A stretch of 64,000 nucleotides of DNA, from positions 1 to 64,000 of the forward strand of contig CAZYSK010000004.1 of NCBI GenBank assembly GCA_964649415.1. The letters run 5' to 3'. The DNA comes from CAZYSK01 sp964649415. GTDB lineage: Bacteria > Chloroflexota > Anaerolineae > B4-G1. The translations under genes were made by a program, and so were the position numbers. The notes beneath the pieces are model-generated. The model made no database searches. It was not told the DNA's origin and saw only the letters and a program-made list of their open reading frames with translations. Shown here in pieces: positions 55,541 through 64,000 of the stretch. Positions within the stretch are counted from its first letter, which is position 1; the number at the start of each line of letters is the position of its first letter.

Positions 55541-58500
55541 ATGGGATCGAGAAAACTGCTTCGCTTGCTAGGACTGACGATCGGCCTGTTCCTGCTGGCG
55601 GTCATCCCGGCGGCGGGTAGCGGCCAGGACACCGTTGATCTGGAGGTGGCGGACACGGCGTGGTGCTATCCCGGGAGCTGCAATCTGCCCGAAGTCGACT
55701 ATCCCGATGTAGATGCGCAGGTGACTTACAACGTGTGTGATGACTCGCTCACCGGCTCTATAGTTGCCTCGGGCATGCTGGCGTCCAGGCAGTATCAACT
55801 CAAGCTGGAAGGTAACCCCACATGCCAGTACGGTGCCACGGGCAATGACGCTGCTAATCAAGCCCTTGGCTCCGTCGGGCGCTGGTGGTGCAAGTCGTGC
55901 ACGCCAGAGCAAAACGTAAGTGATGCTTGGGTAGCAGCTCATCCGGAGGCCTGTGTCCTTGGTTACCTTCTTTTTGACTGTACCTCCTCCGACGCCGACG
56001 GCAATCTGAGCTTTGATTTCGACGTCGACTATAGCTGGCACGTATGTGGTACGCCCCAACGTGGCGATATATCGATGCCTGATGGCGATTACGATGTGAG
56101 CTTTCTCGTCACCGAGGCGGGCGATCCATGGCGGACCGTCCTGATAAGCCGCGACGTTCACTTCACGGTCGACCACGACGATGGCGATAGCGACGGAGTG
56201 CCAGATGCCTGCGACCCCGTCTGCGACATGCGCATCGAGATACCAGAGGAGATCCAGGGCATCGCAGAAGTGGAGATCAGTGGCCTGCCGGGCCGGTTTG
56301 AAGACTCTGACACGGTAGAACTGCCCACCTGCACAACCACCAGTTGGCGGCTGTGGCTCAATGGCAAGGTCAGCGGTTGGAAGACCAAGCACGTGGACTG
56401 CCAGCCGCTGGTGGTAGAGCCGGGTGACTACTGCTGGATGCACATCGAGGTGCCGGAGGACATCCGGGGCATCGCCGAGATCGAGATCAGCGGCCTGCCG
56501 GGGCGCTTCCATCACTGCGACCACGTCTACCTGCCGCAATCCATCGACATCTCGTGGCGGCTGTGGCTGAACGGCAAGGTCAGCGGCTGGAAGACCAAGC
56601 ACGTAGACTGCGACCCGCTGGTGGTGCAGCCGGGTGACTACTGCTGGATGCACATCGAGGTGCCGGAGGACATCCGGGAGATCGCCGAGATCGAGATCAG
56701 CGGCCTGCCGGGGCGCTTCCAGCACTGCGACCACGTCTACATGCCGCAATCCATCAACATCTCGTGGCGGCTGTGGCTCAATGGCAAGGTGAGCGGCTGG
56801 AAGACCAAGCACGTGGACTGCAATCCGCTGGTGGTGGAGCCGGCTGACTACTGCTGGATGCACATCGAGGTGCCGGAGGACATCCGGGAGATCGCGGAGG
56901 TGGAGATCAGCGGCCTGCCAGGGCGCTTCCATCACTGCGACCACGTTTACCTGCCGCAATCCATCAACATCTCGTGGCGGCTGTGGCTCAATGGCAAGGT
57001 CAGCGGTTGGAAGACCAAGCCCGTGGACTGCAGTCCGTTGGCGGTGGCGCCGGGTGACTACTGCTGGATGCACATCGAGGTGCCGGAGGAAATCCGGGAG
57101 ATCGCAGAGGTGGAGATCAGCGGCCTGCCGGGGCGCTTCCATCACTGCGACCACGTCTACCTGCCGACCTCCATCAACATCTCGTGGCGGCTGTGGCTCA
57201 ATGGCAAGGTGAGCGGCTGGAAGACCAAGCCCGTGGACTGCGACCCGCTGGTGGTGCAGCCGGGTGACTACTGCCCGATGGGCATCGTCGTGGCGGATAG
57301 AATGCGGAAAGACGCGAAGGTGAACATCAGCGGCGTCGGGACATTCGTCCACGGCGACACTGTGCACCTGCCGACCTCCATCAATATCTCGTGGCGACTC
57401 GAAGTCAACGGCGTGGTGTGTGGCTGGTACACCAAGCACGTCGATTGCACCCTCCTGGAGGTGGATCCCAAGGGGACGGTGAAGATCCCGGAGGGCCTGG
57501 CACAAGCTGGTGCCAAGGTCAACATCCGTTACGATAGTCCCAACAAGGACTACGGCGATGGAGACGAGTTTGACTACGTCCCGGGTAAGGAGTTCCAGTG
57601 GCAGCTCAAGGTAAACGGTTTCTCCAGCGCGTGGAAGAAGGCGACGCTCGGCTGTGATGGCATCCTAGAGGTGACTGAGGCGGACTACTGCCTGATGGCC
57701 ATCGACATGCCGGACGGTCTGGCGGCCGCCGGGGCCAAGGTCAACATCCGCTACGACCGTCCCAACACGGACTATGGCGACGGCGCGTCGGTCTACCTGC
57801 CCAAGTGCATCACAATCCAGTGGCAGCTCAAGGTGAGCGGCTTCTCCAGCGCGTGGAAGCAGAAGCACGTGGACTGCAACCCGCTGGTGGTGGATGGTGA
57901 GGACTACTGCCTGATGACCATCGACATGCCGGACGGTCTGGCTGCCGCTGGGGCCAAGGTCAACATCCGCTACGACCGTCCCAACACGGACTATGGCGAC
58001 GGCGCGTCGGTCTACCTGCCCAAGTGCATCACAATCCAGTGGCAGCTCAAGGTGAGCGGCTTCTCCAGCGCGTGGAAGCAGAAGCACGTGGACTGCAACC
58101 CGCTGGTGGTGGATGGTGAGGACTACTGCCTGATGACCATCGACATGCCGGACGGTCTGGCTGCCGCTGGGGCCAAGGTCAACATCCGCTACGACAGCCC
58201 GAACAAGGACTACGGAAACGGCGAGTCGGTCTACCTGCCGAAGAGCATCACCATCCAGTGGCAGCTCAAGGTGAGCGGCTTCTCCAGTGCGTGGAAGCAG
58301 AAGCACGTGGACTGCAACCCGCTGGTGGTGGGTGACGACGACTACTGCCTGATGGCCATCGACATGCCGGACGATCTGGCTGCCGCTGGGGCCAAGGTCA
58401 ACATCCGCTACGACCGTCCCAACACGGACTATGGCGACGGCGCGTCGGTCTACCTGCCCAAGTGCATCACAATCCAGTGGCAGCTCAAGGTGAGCGGCTT

Positions 58501-60073
58501 CTCCAGCGCGTGGAAGCAGAAGCACGTGGACTGCAACCCGCTGGTGGTGGACAGCGCCGACTACTGTCACATGGAGATCCAGATGCGCGACGACGTAACC
58601 CGGGCGGGGGGCAAGGTGAACATCCGCTACGACAGCCCCAACCGGGACTATGATGACGGCGATGCAGTCTATCTGCCCAAGGGCATCAATGTCCAGTGGC
58701 AGCTCAAGGTGAGCAAGATGACCTGTGGCTGGTACAGCAAGCCCGTCGACTGCTCAGCCCTGGTGGTGGCCCCTCAGGCCACTGTCCAGATGCCGGATGA
58801 TCTGGCGGCTGCGGGGGCCAAGGTCAACATTGCCTACGACAATCCCAACAAGGATTATGCCAACGGAGATCAGTTCGACTACGTTCCGGGCAAGGACTTC
58901 CAATGGCAGCTTAAGGTCAGCGGCTTCAGTGGTCCGATGAAGACGAGGACACTGGGCTGTGACGGCATCCTCGAAGTGACCGACGCCGACTACTGCAAGA
59001 TGCAGGTCCAGATGCCGGATGACCTGGCGGCAGCCGGGGCCAAGGTCAACATCTCGTTCGACAACCCCAACTGGACCTACGGCGACGACGCGTACGTCTA
59101 TCTGCCGAAGGGCATCAGCATCTCCTGGCAGCTCAAGGTGAGCGGCTTCACTGGCGGAAACCACACCCACGCGGTGGACTGCGACCCGCTGGTGGTGACC
59201 AGCGCCGACTACTGCAAGATGCAGATCCAGATGCCGGATGACCTGGCGGCAGCCGGGGCCAAGGTCAACATCTCGTTCGACAACCCCAACTGGACCTACG
59301 GCGACGACGCGTACGTCTATCTGCCGAAGGGCATCAGCATCTCCTGGCAGCTCAAGGTGAGCGGCTTCACTGGCGGAAACCACACCCACGCGGTGGACTG
59401 CGACCCGCTGGTGGTGACCAGCGCCGACTACTGCAAGATGCAGATCCAGATGACGGATGACCTGGCGGCAGCCGGGGCCAAGGTCAACATCGCCCACGAC
59501 AACCCCAACAAGGACTACGGCGACGACGCGTACGTCTACCTGCCGAAGGCCATCAACGTCACCTGGCAGCTCAAGGTGAGCGGCTTCACCGGCGGCAGCC
59601 ACACCCACGCGGTGGACTGCGACCCGCTGGTGGTGACCAGCGCCGACTACTGCAAGATGCAGATCCAGATGCCGGATGACCTGGCGGCAGCCGGGGCCAA
59701 GGTGAACATCTCGTATGACAACCCCAACAAGGACTACGGCGACGACGCATACGTCTACCTGCCGAGGGGCATCAGCATCTCTTGGCAGCTCAAGGTGAGC
59801 GGCTTCACCGGCGGCAACCACACCTACGCGGTGGACTGCGACCCGCTGGTGGTGACGGGGGCCGACTACTGCAAGATGGGGTTCCAGATCCCTGACGGGG
59901 CCAAGGTCAACATCGCCCACGACAATCCCAACCGGCAGTATGCGGACGGCGACTCGGTCTACTTGCCCATCTGCACGGACATTCGGTGGCAGATCTACAT
60001 GGATGGCTCCTGGAGTGCCTACGACACCAAACACGTGGACTGCAGCGACTTGGTCTACTCACCGCCCGGATAG
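55541..60073 (+). CDS. Very large secreted tandem-repeat protein (18 repeats)
   Basis: 1510 aa; ATG 55541 after AAAGGAGAT. Signal peptide (LGLTIGLFLLAVIPAAGSG), a unique N-terminal domain (about 30-205), and a calcium-binding-like DHDDGDSDGVPDACD segment. Then six type-1 repeats of 70 residues (VEISGLPGRF, SWRLWLNGKVSGWKTK) and twelve type-2 repeats of 73 residues (AGAKVNIRYD, WQLKVSGFSSAWKQK). All keep a WxLxxxG core and most keep a VDCxPLVV ending. There is no TM, LPXTG or sorting motif at the C-terminus. An adhesin, sheath or S-layer-like role is inference. One Cys pair per repeat suggests disulfide-stabilised modules. Confidence 0.85.
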   Translation: MGSRKLLRLLGLTIGLFLLAVIPAAGSGQDTVDLEVADTAWCYPGSCNLPEVDYPDVDAQVTYNVCDDSLTGSIVASGMLASRQYQLKLEGNPTCQYGATGNDAANQALGSVGRWWCKSCTPEQNVSDAWVAAHPEACVLGYLLFDCTSSDADGNLSFDFDVDYSWHVCGTPQRGDISMPDGDYDVSFLVTEAGDPWRTVLISRDVHFTVDHDDGDSDGVPDACDPVCDMRIEIPEEIQGIAEVEISGLPGRFEDSDTVELPTCTTTSWRLWLNGKVSGWKTKHVDCQPLVVEPGDYCWMHIEVPEDIRGIAEIEISGLPGRFHHCDHVYLPQSIDISWRLWLNGKVSGWKTKHVDCDPLVVQPGDYCWMHIEVPEDIREIAEIEISGLPGRFQHCDHVYMPQSINISWRLWLNGKVSGWKTKHVDCNPLVVEPADYCWMHIEVPEDIREIAEVEISGLPGRFHHCDHVYLPQSINISWRLWLNGKVSGWKTKPVDCSPLAVAPGDYCWMHIEVPEEIREIAEVEISGLPGRFHHCDHVYLPTSINISWRLWLNGKVSGWKTKPVDCDPLVVQPGDYCPMGIVVADRMRKDAKVNISGVGTFVHGDTVHLPTSINISWRLEVNGVVCGWYTKHVDCTLLEVDPKGTVKIPEGLAQAGAKVNIRYDSPNKDYGDGDEFDYVPGKEFQWQLKVNGFSSAWKKATLGCDGILEVTEADYCLMAIDMPDGLAAAGAKVNIRYDRPNTDYGDGASVYLPKCITIQWQLKVSGFSSAWKQKHVDCNPLVVDGEDYCLMTIDMPDGLAAAGAKVNIRYDRPNTDYGDGASVYLPKCITIQWQLKVSGFSSAWKQKHVDCNPLVVDGEDYCLMTIDMPDGLAAAGAKVNIRYDSPNKDYGNGESVYLPKSITIQWQLKVSGFSSAWKQKHVDCNPLVVGDDDYCLMAIDMPDDLAAAGAKVNIRYDRPNTDYGDGASVYLPKCITIQWQLKVSGFSSAWKQKHVDCNPLVVDSADYCHMEIQMRDDVTRAGGKVNIRYDSPNRDYDDGDAVYLPKGINVQWQLKVSKMTCGWYSKPVDCSALVVAPQATVQMPDDLAAAGAKVNIAYDNPNKDYANGDQFDYVPGKDFQWQLKVSGFSGPMKTRTLGCDGILEVTDADYCKMQVQMPDDLAAAGAKVNISFDNPNWTYGDDAYVYLPKGISISWQLKVSGFTGGNHTHAVDCDPLVVTSADYCKMQIQMPDDLAAAGAKVNISFDNPNWTYGDDAYVYLPKGISISWQLKVSGFTGGNHTHAVDCDPLVVTSADYCKMQIQMTDDLAAAGAKVNIAHDNPNKDYGDDAYVYLPKAINVTWQLKVSGFTGGSHTHAVDCDPLVVTSADYCKMQIQMPDDLAAAGAKVNISYDNPNKDYGDDAYVYLPRGISISWQLKVSGFTGGNHTYAVDCDPLVVTGADYCKMGFQIPDGAKVNIAHDNPNRQYADGDSVYLPICTDIRWQIYMDGSWSAYDTKHVDCSDLVYSPPG
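56221..57474 (+). repeat. 210-bp tandem repeat within the large secreted protein
   Basis: CTGCTGGATGCACATCGAGG recurs at 56431, 56641, 56851 and 57061, exactly 210 bp apart, with diverged outer copies. DNA identity between inner copies is very high, pointing to recent duplication. Confidence 0.9.
57475..60060 (+). repeat. 219-bp tandem repeat within the large secreted protein
   Basis: TACTGCCTGATG recurs at 57686, 57905 and 58124 with exact 219-bp spacing. A second near-identical subgroup, starting TACTGCAAGATGCAG, runs from about 58990 to 59870. The two subgroups are separated by divergent units, as expected from local block duplications. Confidence 0.9.
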
Positions 60074-60117
60074 CGTGCGGACCGTTCTTCTGGTCCGCGG
60101 CGGGCGACACATGTAAG

Positions 60118-60147
60118 AACCTCCCCCTCCCAAGAGAGGGGGAGGTT
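60118..60147. terminator. Bidirectional terminator hairpin
   Basis: AACCTCCCCCTC / GAGGGGGAGGTT (12 bp) around CCAAGA, between convergent genes. A second hairpin GCGGACC/GGTCCGC lies just upstream (60077-60098). The flanking T-rich bases are short. Confidence 0.6.
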
Positions 60148-60194
60148 TCCATTCTATCTCGGATTCCCACCTGGTCTCTGATACCGCTCGCTCT

Positions 60195-61487
60195 TCAGTC
60201 GGCCGGCCCGAAAGCGTACAGCGAACCATCCCAGGACGTGATGTAGACCATGCCGTCTACCACGACCGCCCCGGCCGATATGGCGCTGCGCGCCTTGTGG
60301 CTCCACAGCAGTTCGCCGGTCTCGATGTCCAGCGCGTAGAACACGTCGTCGAAGGACCCAAAATACACCACGCCGTTCGCTACCGCCGGCTGGGAGCGGA
60401 TCCAGTGCCCCGTCTCGTAGCTCCAGATCGGCTCGCCCGTCCCGGCGTCCAGCGCGTAGAACTTGGCGTCGTACGACCCGATGTACACCACGCCGTCCAC
60501 CACTGCCGGCGAGCAACGCACGTTGTCCCCGGTCTGGTACTGCCAGACCAACTCGCCGGTCTCGGCGTCCAGCGCGTAGACGGTGCCGTCGTCGGACCCG
60601 ATGTACGCCACCCCGCCCACCGCCGCCGGCGAGGAGAACACCGAGTCGCCGGTGTCGTAGCGCCAGACCTCGTCTCCGGTCCTGGCGTCCAGCGCGTACA
60701 CCACGCTGTCCCACGATCCGAAGTAGACCACCCCGCCGACTATCGCTGGCGACGAGGAGACCAGGCTGCGGGTCTCAAATCGCCACACCAGTTCCCCCGT
60801 CCCCGCGTCGAGCGCGTAGAGAAAACCATCGTGGGAGCCGATGTAGACGGTGCCGTCCACGACCGCCGGCGAAGAGCGCACCTCGTCCTCTCCGTCGCCG
60901 GTCTGGTAGGTCCAGATCACGTCCCCCGTCTCCGCGTCGAGCGCGTAGACCACCCCGTCGTAGGCGCCCACGTAGACCACCCCATTGACCACGGCCGGCG
61001 AGGAAAACACGTCGCCCCCCGTCTCGTAGCTCCACTTGAGATCGCCCGTTTTGGCATCCAGGGCATACACGAAGTGATCGCCGGAGCCCACGTAGACTGT
61101 GGCGTCAACTGACGCCGGGGAGGAGCCTCATATCTTGCTTCGGGCCTCGAACTGCCACTCTAGCTCCAGCGGCGGTCTGACGCGGGTCTCGTGCGGGTTG
61201 TAGCCGGCGCGGTCCAGGCTGAAGCGGAACATAGGCCAATCGCCGGCTGCCTGGGCGCTCATAGGAGTGAACGTTGCCGCCGGCCGAGTCGGTGTGGGTG
61301 ATGCCGGAGCGGGCGTCGGCGATGCAGCAGACACCGTCACTGCCTCTGGGCTGGCTGCGGGTTGCGACGCTGGCGACTCGGCAGTTTGTGTCGGAACTGC
61401 CGCGGGCGGCGCTGTCGCCGGTGTGCAGGTGGAGAGGATCATTGCTGCAAGAACGAATCCTATCAGGCCAAGAACGGCGCGTCTCAT
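60195..61487 (-). pseudogene. PQQ-repeat beta-propeller lipoprotein gene interrupted by one in-frame TGA
   Basis: ATG 61487 after GAGGAGG. An N-terminal lipoprotein-type signal (FVLAAMILSTC, Cys about 21), a Pro/Ala/Thr linker, then WPMFRFSLDRAGYN and the first propeller strand. Codon 120 is TGA (61130-61128). The same frame then continues without a break to 60195 with seven PQQ_2 blades (VYVGSGD, YALDAKTGDLKWSYETG and similar). A single C-to-T change from CGA would explain it. Other genes here use TGA as stop. The C-terminal part could restart at GTG 61091, but without a signal peptide. PQQ-like propellers usually act as surface or BamB-like scaffolds. It may also be a sequencing error. Confidence 0.8.
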
Positions 61488-61489
61488 CG

Positions 61490-61862
61490 TTGAACCTCCT
61501 CGTGATGCGCATGATGAGAATGGACAGTCGAATCGGCAGAATGATTGTGTAGTCGCTACATATTCTACTGCATTCTGCCTGTTCAGGCCAATCGGCCCTT
61601 GAGTGCACGTAGTCCGACTTTCCCGCCACTAGCCCCGCTCAGGGAACAGCATGTGTCGCGCGATCGAGAGACGGATGTTCCAGGATGTTCTTAGGGATTT
61701 CTTCACCAGTTTCTAGGCTTCTTACACCCTCTGTTGTGGTATACTAGTGCCAGAGACTGCATCCTAGAGTGCATGCTAGACAAGCGCGTAAACATCAGCT
61801 CTCTATGAGGGCCTGGTGCGCGTGTCCAGCCTTGTGTCGTCGTGACTCCGAACCAGTGCGGC
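61490..61862. other. Intergenic region upstream of the third leader
   Basis: No gene is supported. A TATACT box at 61739-61744 lacks a convincing -35. Short direct and inverted motifs (GCATCCTAGAGTGCATGC) are present. The better promoter starts at 61863. Confidence 0.4.
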
Positions 61863-61890
61863 TTGACATAAGCGCGTTTTGTGCTATACT
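61863..61890 (+). promoter_or_regulatory. Strong promoter of the third repeat-protein gene
   Basis: Consensus TTGACA (61863-61868), 16-base spacer, TATACT (61885-61890). The leader to ATG 62478 is about 580 bases and contains RNA element 3 and its terminator. This promoter has a perfect -35, unlike the one at 53451, and lacks the 23-bp repeats. Confidence 0.8.
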
Positions 61891-62035
61891 CAGTGCAGTT
61901 CATAAAGGTCGCGATTATCACACCTCACAGGTTCTGGCTAGACAAGCAAGGAGGGTTGCGAGAAACACTTACTGATGTCCCTACCAACAGGTTGGGATAT
62001 TCTTTTGTCTGCTGTACAACATCAGATCCTAGATC

Positions 62036-62107
62036 TGTGACATAGTGGCCCTGCGTGGCCGGTACCACCAGGGCTGAAGGCACAGGGTGGCGGAGCACCC
62101 GTGCAGC
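62036..62107 (+). ncRNA. Structured leader RNA element, copy 3
   Basis: TGTGACATA, then outer helix GCCCTG (62048-62053) with CAGGGC (62069-62074) enclosing hairpin 1 GTGG-CCGGTA-CCAC (62055-62068). Linker TGAAG, then GCAC/GTGC enclosing hairpin 2 GGGTG-GCGGAG-CACCC (62085-62100). It is the best-paired of the three copies. CACAGGG (62081-62087) is identical to the 5' arm of the terminator below, so it could compete for the terminator 3' arm. Confidence 0.8.
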
Positions 62108-62194
62108 CAACTTCATCACGAGTTACGAATGTTGTTGCCGTTGTGCCGAGGGTCTTGACATAAACTGCGTTGTCGGATCTTGGGTTGGGCTGTT

Positions 62195-62234
62195 CGGGCT
62201 CACAGGGATACCCTGTGAGCCCGTTTTTGTTTTC
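62195..62234 (+). terminator. Intrinsic terminator after RNA element 3
   Basis: Perfect 13-bp stem CGGGCTCACAGGG / CCCTGTGAGCCCG with loop ATA (62195-62223), then TTTTTGTTTT. It lies about 240 bases before ATG 62478. Confidence 0.92.
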
Positions 62235-62477
62235 TATCCCGCTCATGCGAGTGGATGGGCGTCTTTGTCAGGCCGCTTGGGACGTGGGCCTGGAATAGTG
62301 CGTTGGTGTGTGGGTGTTCCGAACGCGGGGATACCGCGCTCTGAGCGAAACGATGACCAAGGAGGTGATTGCATAGAACCATCGTCTACTGGAGGTAGCG
62401 AACTGCCCTCGCGGGCGACGAGCTACAGGTCGAAGCGATGTTCGATCGATCCGCTGAATCTGAGAAAGGAGACCGAG

Positions 62478-64000
62478 ATGGGGAAACGGATTCTAGCAGG
62501 CACGCTTTTGCTTCTGGCACTGTTCCTGGCGATCGCCGGGGTGGCGGCTGCCGATGACGGTGGCTGCCAGATGGAGGTCCAGGGCTTGCCAACGGGCGCC
62601 AGGGTGGACATCGACCATGGGCCGCAGGACCTGGGCAACGGTGGTACCTTTGCTGTGACCGCGGGCGCCGGCTTCCGCTGGCGGCTGGAGGCCAACGGCT
62701 TCAACGGCCCCTGGAGGACGGGAACCGGTACCTGCGGTGGAACTCTCCAGGTCACGTCGGCCGAGTACTGCGACATGAAGATCGCGGGCCTGCCGGGTGG
62801 GGCCAAGGTGGACATCGACCACGGGCCGCAGAACATGGTCAACGACGACACGGTGTTGCTGCCGCAGGGGATCAAGGTCCGCTGGCGGGTGGAGGCCAAT
62901 GGCTTCAACGGCCCCTGGCGGGACAAGAGCGTGGACTGCAGCGCCCTGACGGTGACCGGTGCCCACTACTGCGACATGAAGATCGCGGGCCTGCCGGGTG
63001 GGGCCAAGGTGGACATCGACCNNNNNNNNNNNNNNNNNNNNNNNNNNNNNNNNNNNNNNNNNNNNNNNNNNNNNNNNNNNNNNNNNNNNNNNNNNNNNNN
63101 NNNNNNNNNNNNNNNNNNNNNCCCTGGCGGGACAAGAGCGTGGACTGCAGCGCCCTGACGGTGACCGGTGCCCACTTCTGTGATATGCAGATCCAGATGT
63201 CGCGGGACCTGGAAAGGGCTGGCGCCAAGGTTGACATCGACCACGGGCCACAGGACCTCCACAAGGGCGACACGGTCCTTCTACCCCAGGGCATCAACAT
63301 CCGCTGGCGGCTCGACGTGGCCGGTAGTCACAGCGCCTGGAAGACGAAGAAGGTGGACTGCACGCCGCTCGAGGCCAAGTGCATGGTCACCCTCGAGCTC
63401 CCGTCGGATGTCTGGGTCCAGATCTACGGCATGGGCTGGTACAAGGACGGCGCTACTATCGAGGTCGCGCCCACCAAGGTGTACAGGTACCGGACCGCCA
63501 ATGCCAACAAGTATGTCAAGAGCCCATGGCGGGACGAGGTCTTCAGCGCCGCTGACTGCGACAAGACGTGGGACGTGACGCCCGAGTTCTGTGACATGGG
63601 CATCAGTCTTCCGGCGGAGACCTGGGTGCAGATCTACGGCGTGGGCTGGTACAAGAATGGTGTCTCATTGCGGATGCCACAGGGCGCAACCGTCAAGTAT
63701 CGGGCCGCCAATGCCAACAAGTACGTTAAGAGCGCCTGGGACACTAAGACGGTTGACTGCACACCGCTGGCTCCCACGTACTGTGAGATGGAAATAGACA
63801 TCCCTGAGGGGACGTGGGTGCAGATCTATGGTGTAGGCTGGTATCAGGACGGCGCCAAGCTGCAGATGCCTGGTGGCGCGACTATCAAGTACCGCACCGC
63901 GAATGCCAACAAGTACGTCAAGAGTGCCTGGGCGACCAAGGACATAGACTGCACGCCCCTGGCCCCCGCGTACTGCGAGATGGAGATCGACATCCCTGAG
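62478..64000 (+). CDS. Secreted tandem-repeat protein (3' end outside window, contains assembly gap)
   Basis: ATG 62478 after AAAGGAG. Signal peptide (ILAGTLLLLALFLAIAGVAA). Repeats of 67 residues (AGLPGGAKVDID, WRVEANGFNGPW, KSVDCSALTV) related to those of the 1510-residue protein. After the N run they give way to 64-residue repeats (WVQIYGVGWYKNG, YRxANANKYVKSAW, VDCTPLAP). The frame before the gap and the obvious frame after it disagree by the 100-N length. They agree if 92 bases are missing, the number expected from the previous repeat. The protein stays open to the window edge. No family name is recognised. Confidence 0.82.
63022..63121. other. Assembly gap of exactly 100 N within a repeat
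   Basis: The gap falls inside a 201-bp repeat. The flanks GACATCGACC and CCCTGGCGGG are 92 bases apart in the preceding unit (62821-62912). The true gap is therefore probably 92 bases, or 92 plus a multiple of 201 if units were collapsed. Confidence 0.9.

Noticed and set aside
55568..60034. Long minus-strand open frames (645, 301 and 426 codons) opposite the large repeat protein
   Set aside because: They mirror the repeats of the sense strand, and the products are Val/His/Asp-rich repeats typical of antisense translation; the sense strand has signal peptide and ribosome binding site.
61128..61130. TGA as selenocysteine or reassigned codon
   Set aside because: The position in PQQ propellers is not catalytic, no SECIS-like hairpin is evident directly downstream, and many genes in the window end with TGA.
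62154..62184. Second promoter with TTGACA inside the third leader
   Set aside because: TTGACA at 62155-62160 has no acceptable -10 at 16-18 bases, and it lies between the RNA element and its terminator.
63168..63999. Plus-strand frames after the N gap in a second phase (Arg/Ser/Thr-rich)
   Set aside because: The repeat pattern WVQIYGVGWY and VDCTPLAP lies in the other phase, which continues the upstream secreted protein once the gap is set to 92 bases.

Overview
The window is a 64-kb piece of a high-G+C bacterial chromosome, most likely a Chloroflexota member (Anaerolineae/Ardenticatenia-like). That assignment is an inference. It rests on the many stand-alone GAF-domain sensor proteins, good GGAGG ribosome binding sites, a secreted protein ending in a YLP-type tail, and the lack of outer-membrane genes. 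A run of exactly 100 N at 63022-63121 shows that this is a scaffolded draft or metagenome assembly.

Left third (1-27.9 kb, minus strand): one very long sensory operon. A sigma70-like promoter at 27925-27953 reads leftward into two single-domain response regulators, a dCache-HAMP-GAF histidine kinase, seven kinase-less membrane sensors with paired GAF domains, an orphan ParA/Soj ATPase in the middle, and a giant 3xPAS/7xGAF histidine kinase that runs off the left edge. Most junctions overlap by a few bases. The same GAF subtype recurs in most of the proteins. Their linkers, and sometimes the domains themselves, carry short palindromic or tandem repeats inserted in frame (36-bp, 21-bp and hairpin families). 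The same families also fill the few intergenic gaps.

Middle (28-46 kb): housekeeping and accessory genes. These are a DUF624 membrane protein behind a palindrome-rich promoter, a membrane-anchored alpha/beta hydrolase, a secreted DUF11-like protein, a DUF3307 protein, a Crp/Fnr regulator, a glycosidase-like protein, an ABC-F ATPase, coaE, a GNAT-like protein, a small acidic membrane protein and a surface GH3 hydrolase. A Ser/Thr kinase is divergent from an FHA-winged-helix regulator. A leftward operon encodes two PII-like cyclic-di-AMP receptor proteins and an MFS transporter.

Right part (46-64 kb): a GAF-PAS histidine kinase, a CpXC protein, tRNA-Arg(ACG), a geranylgeranyl-reductase-like flavoprotein, and a NarL-type kinase/regulator pair. 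Next comes a locus of secreted tandem-repeat proteins of 346 aa, 1510 aa and at least 500 aa. Two copies of a short structured RNA, each followed by an intrinsic terminator, precede the first protein. A third copy with its terminator precedes the last. The paired hairpin arms change in a compensating way between copies. I see this as a candidate undescribed cis-regulatory RNA (riboswitch or attenuator class) and the most interesting signal in the window. Three-copy 23-bp direct repeats at a promoter with a poor -35 box just after the response regulator suggest that the two-component pair drives this locus. A PQQ-repeat lipoprotein gene between the large repeat proteins is interrupted by a single in-frame TGA.
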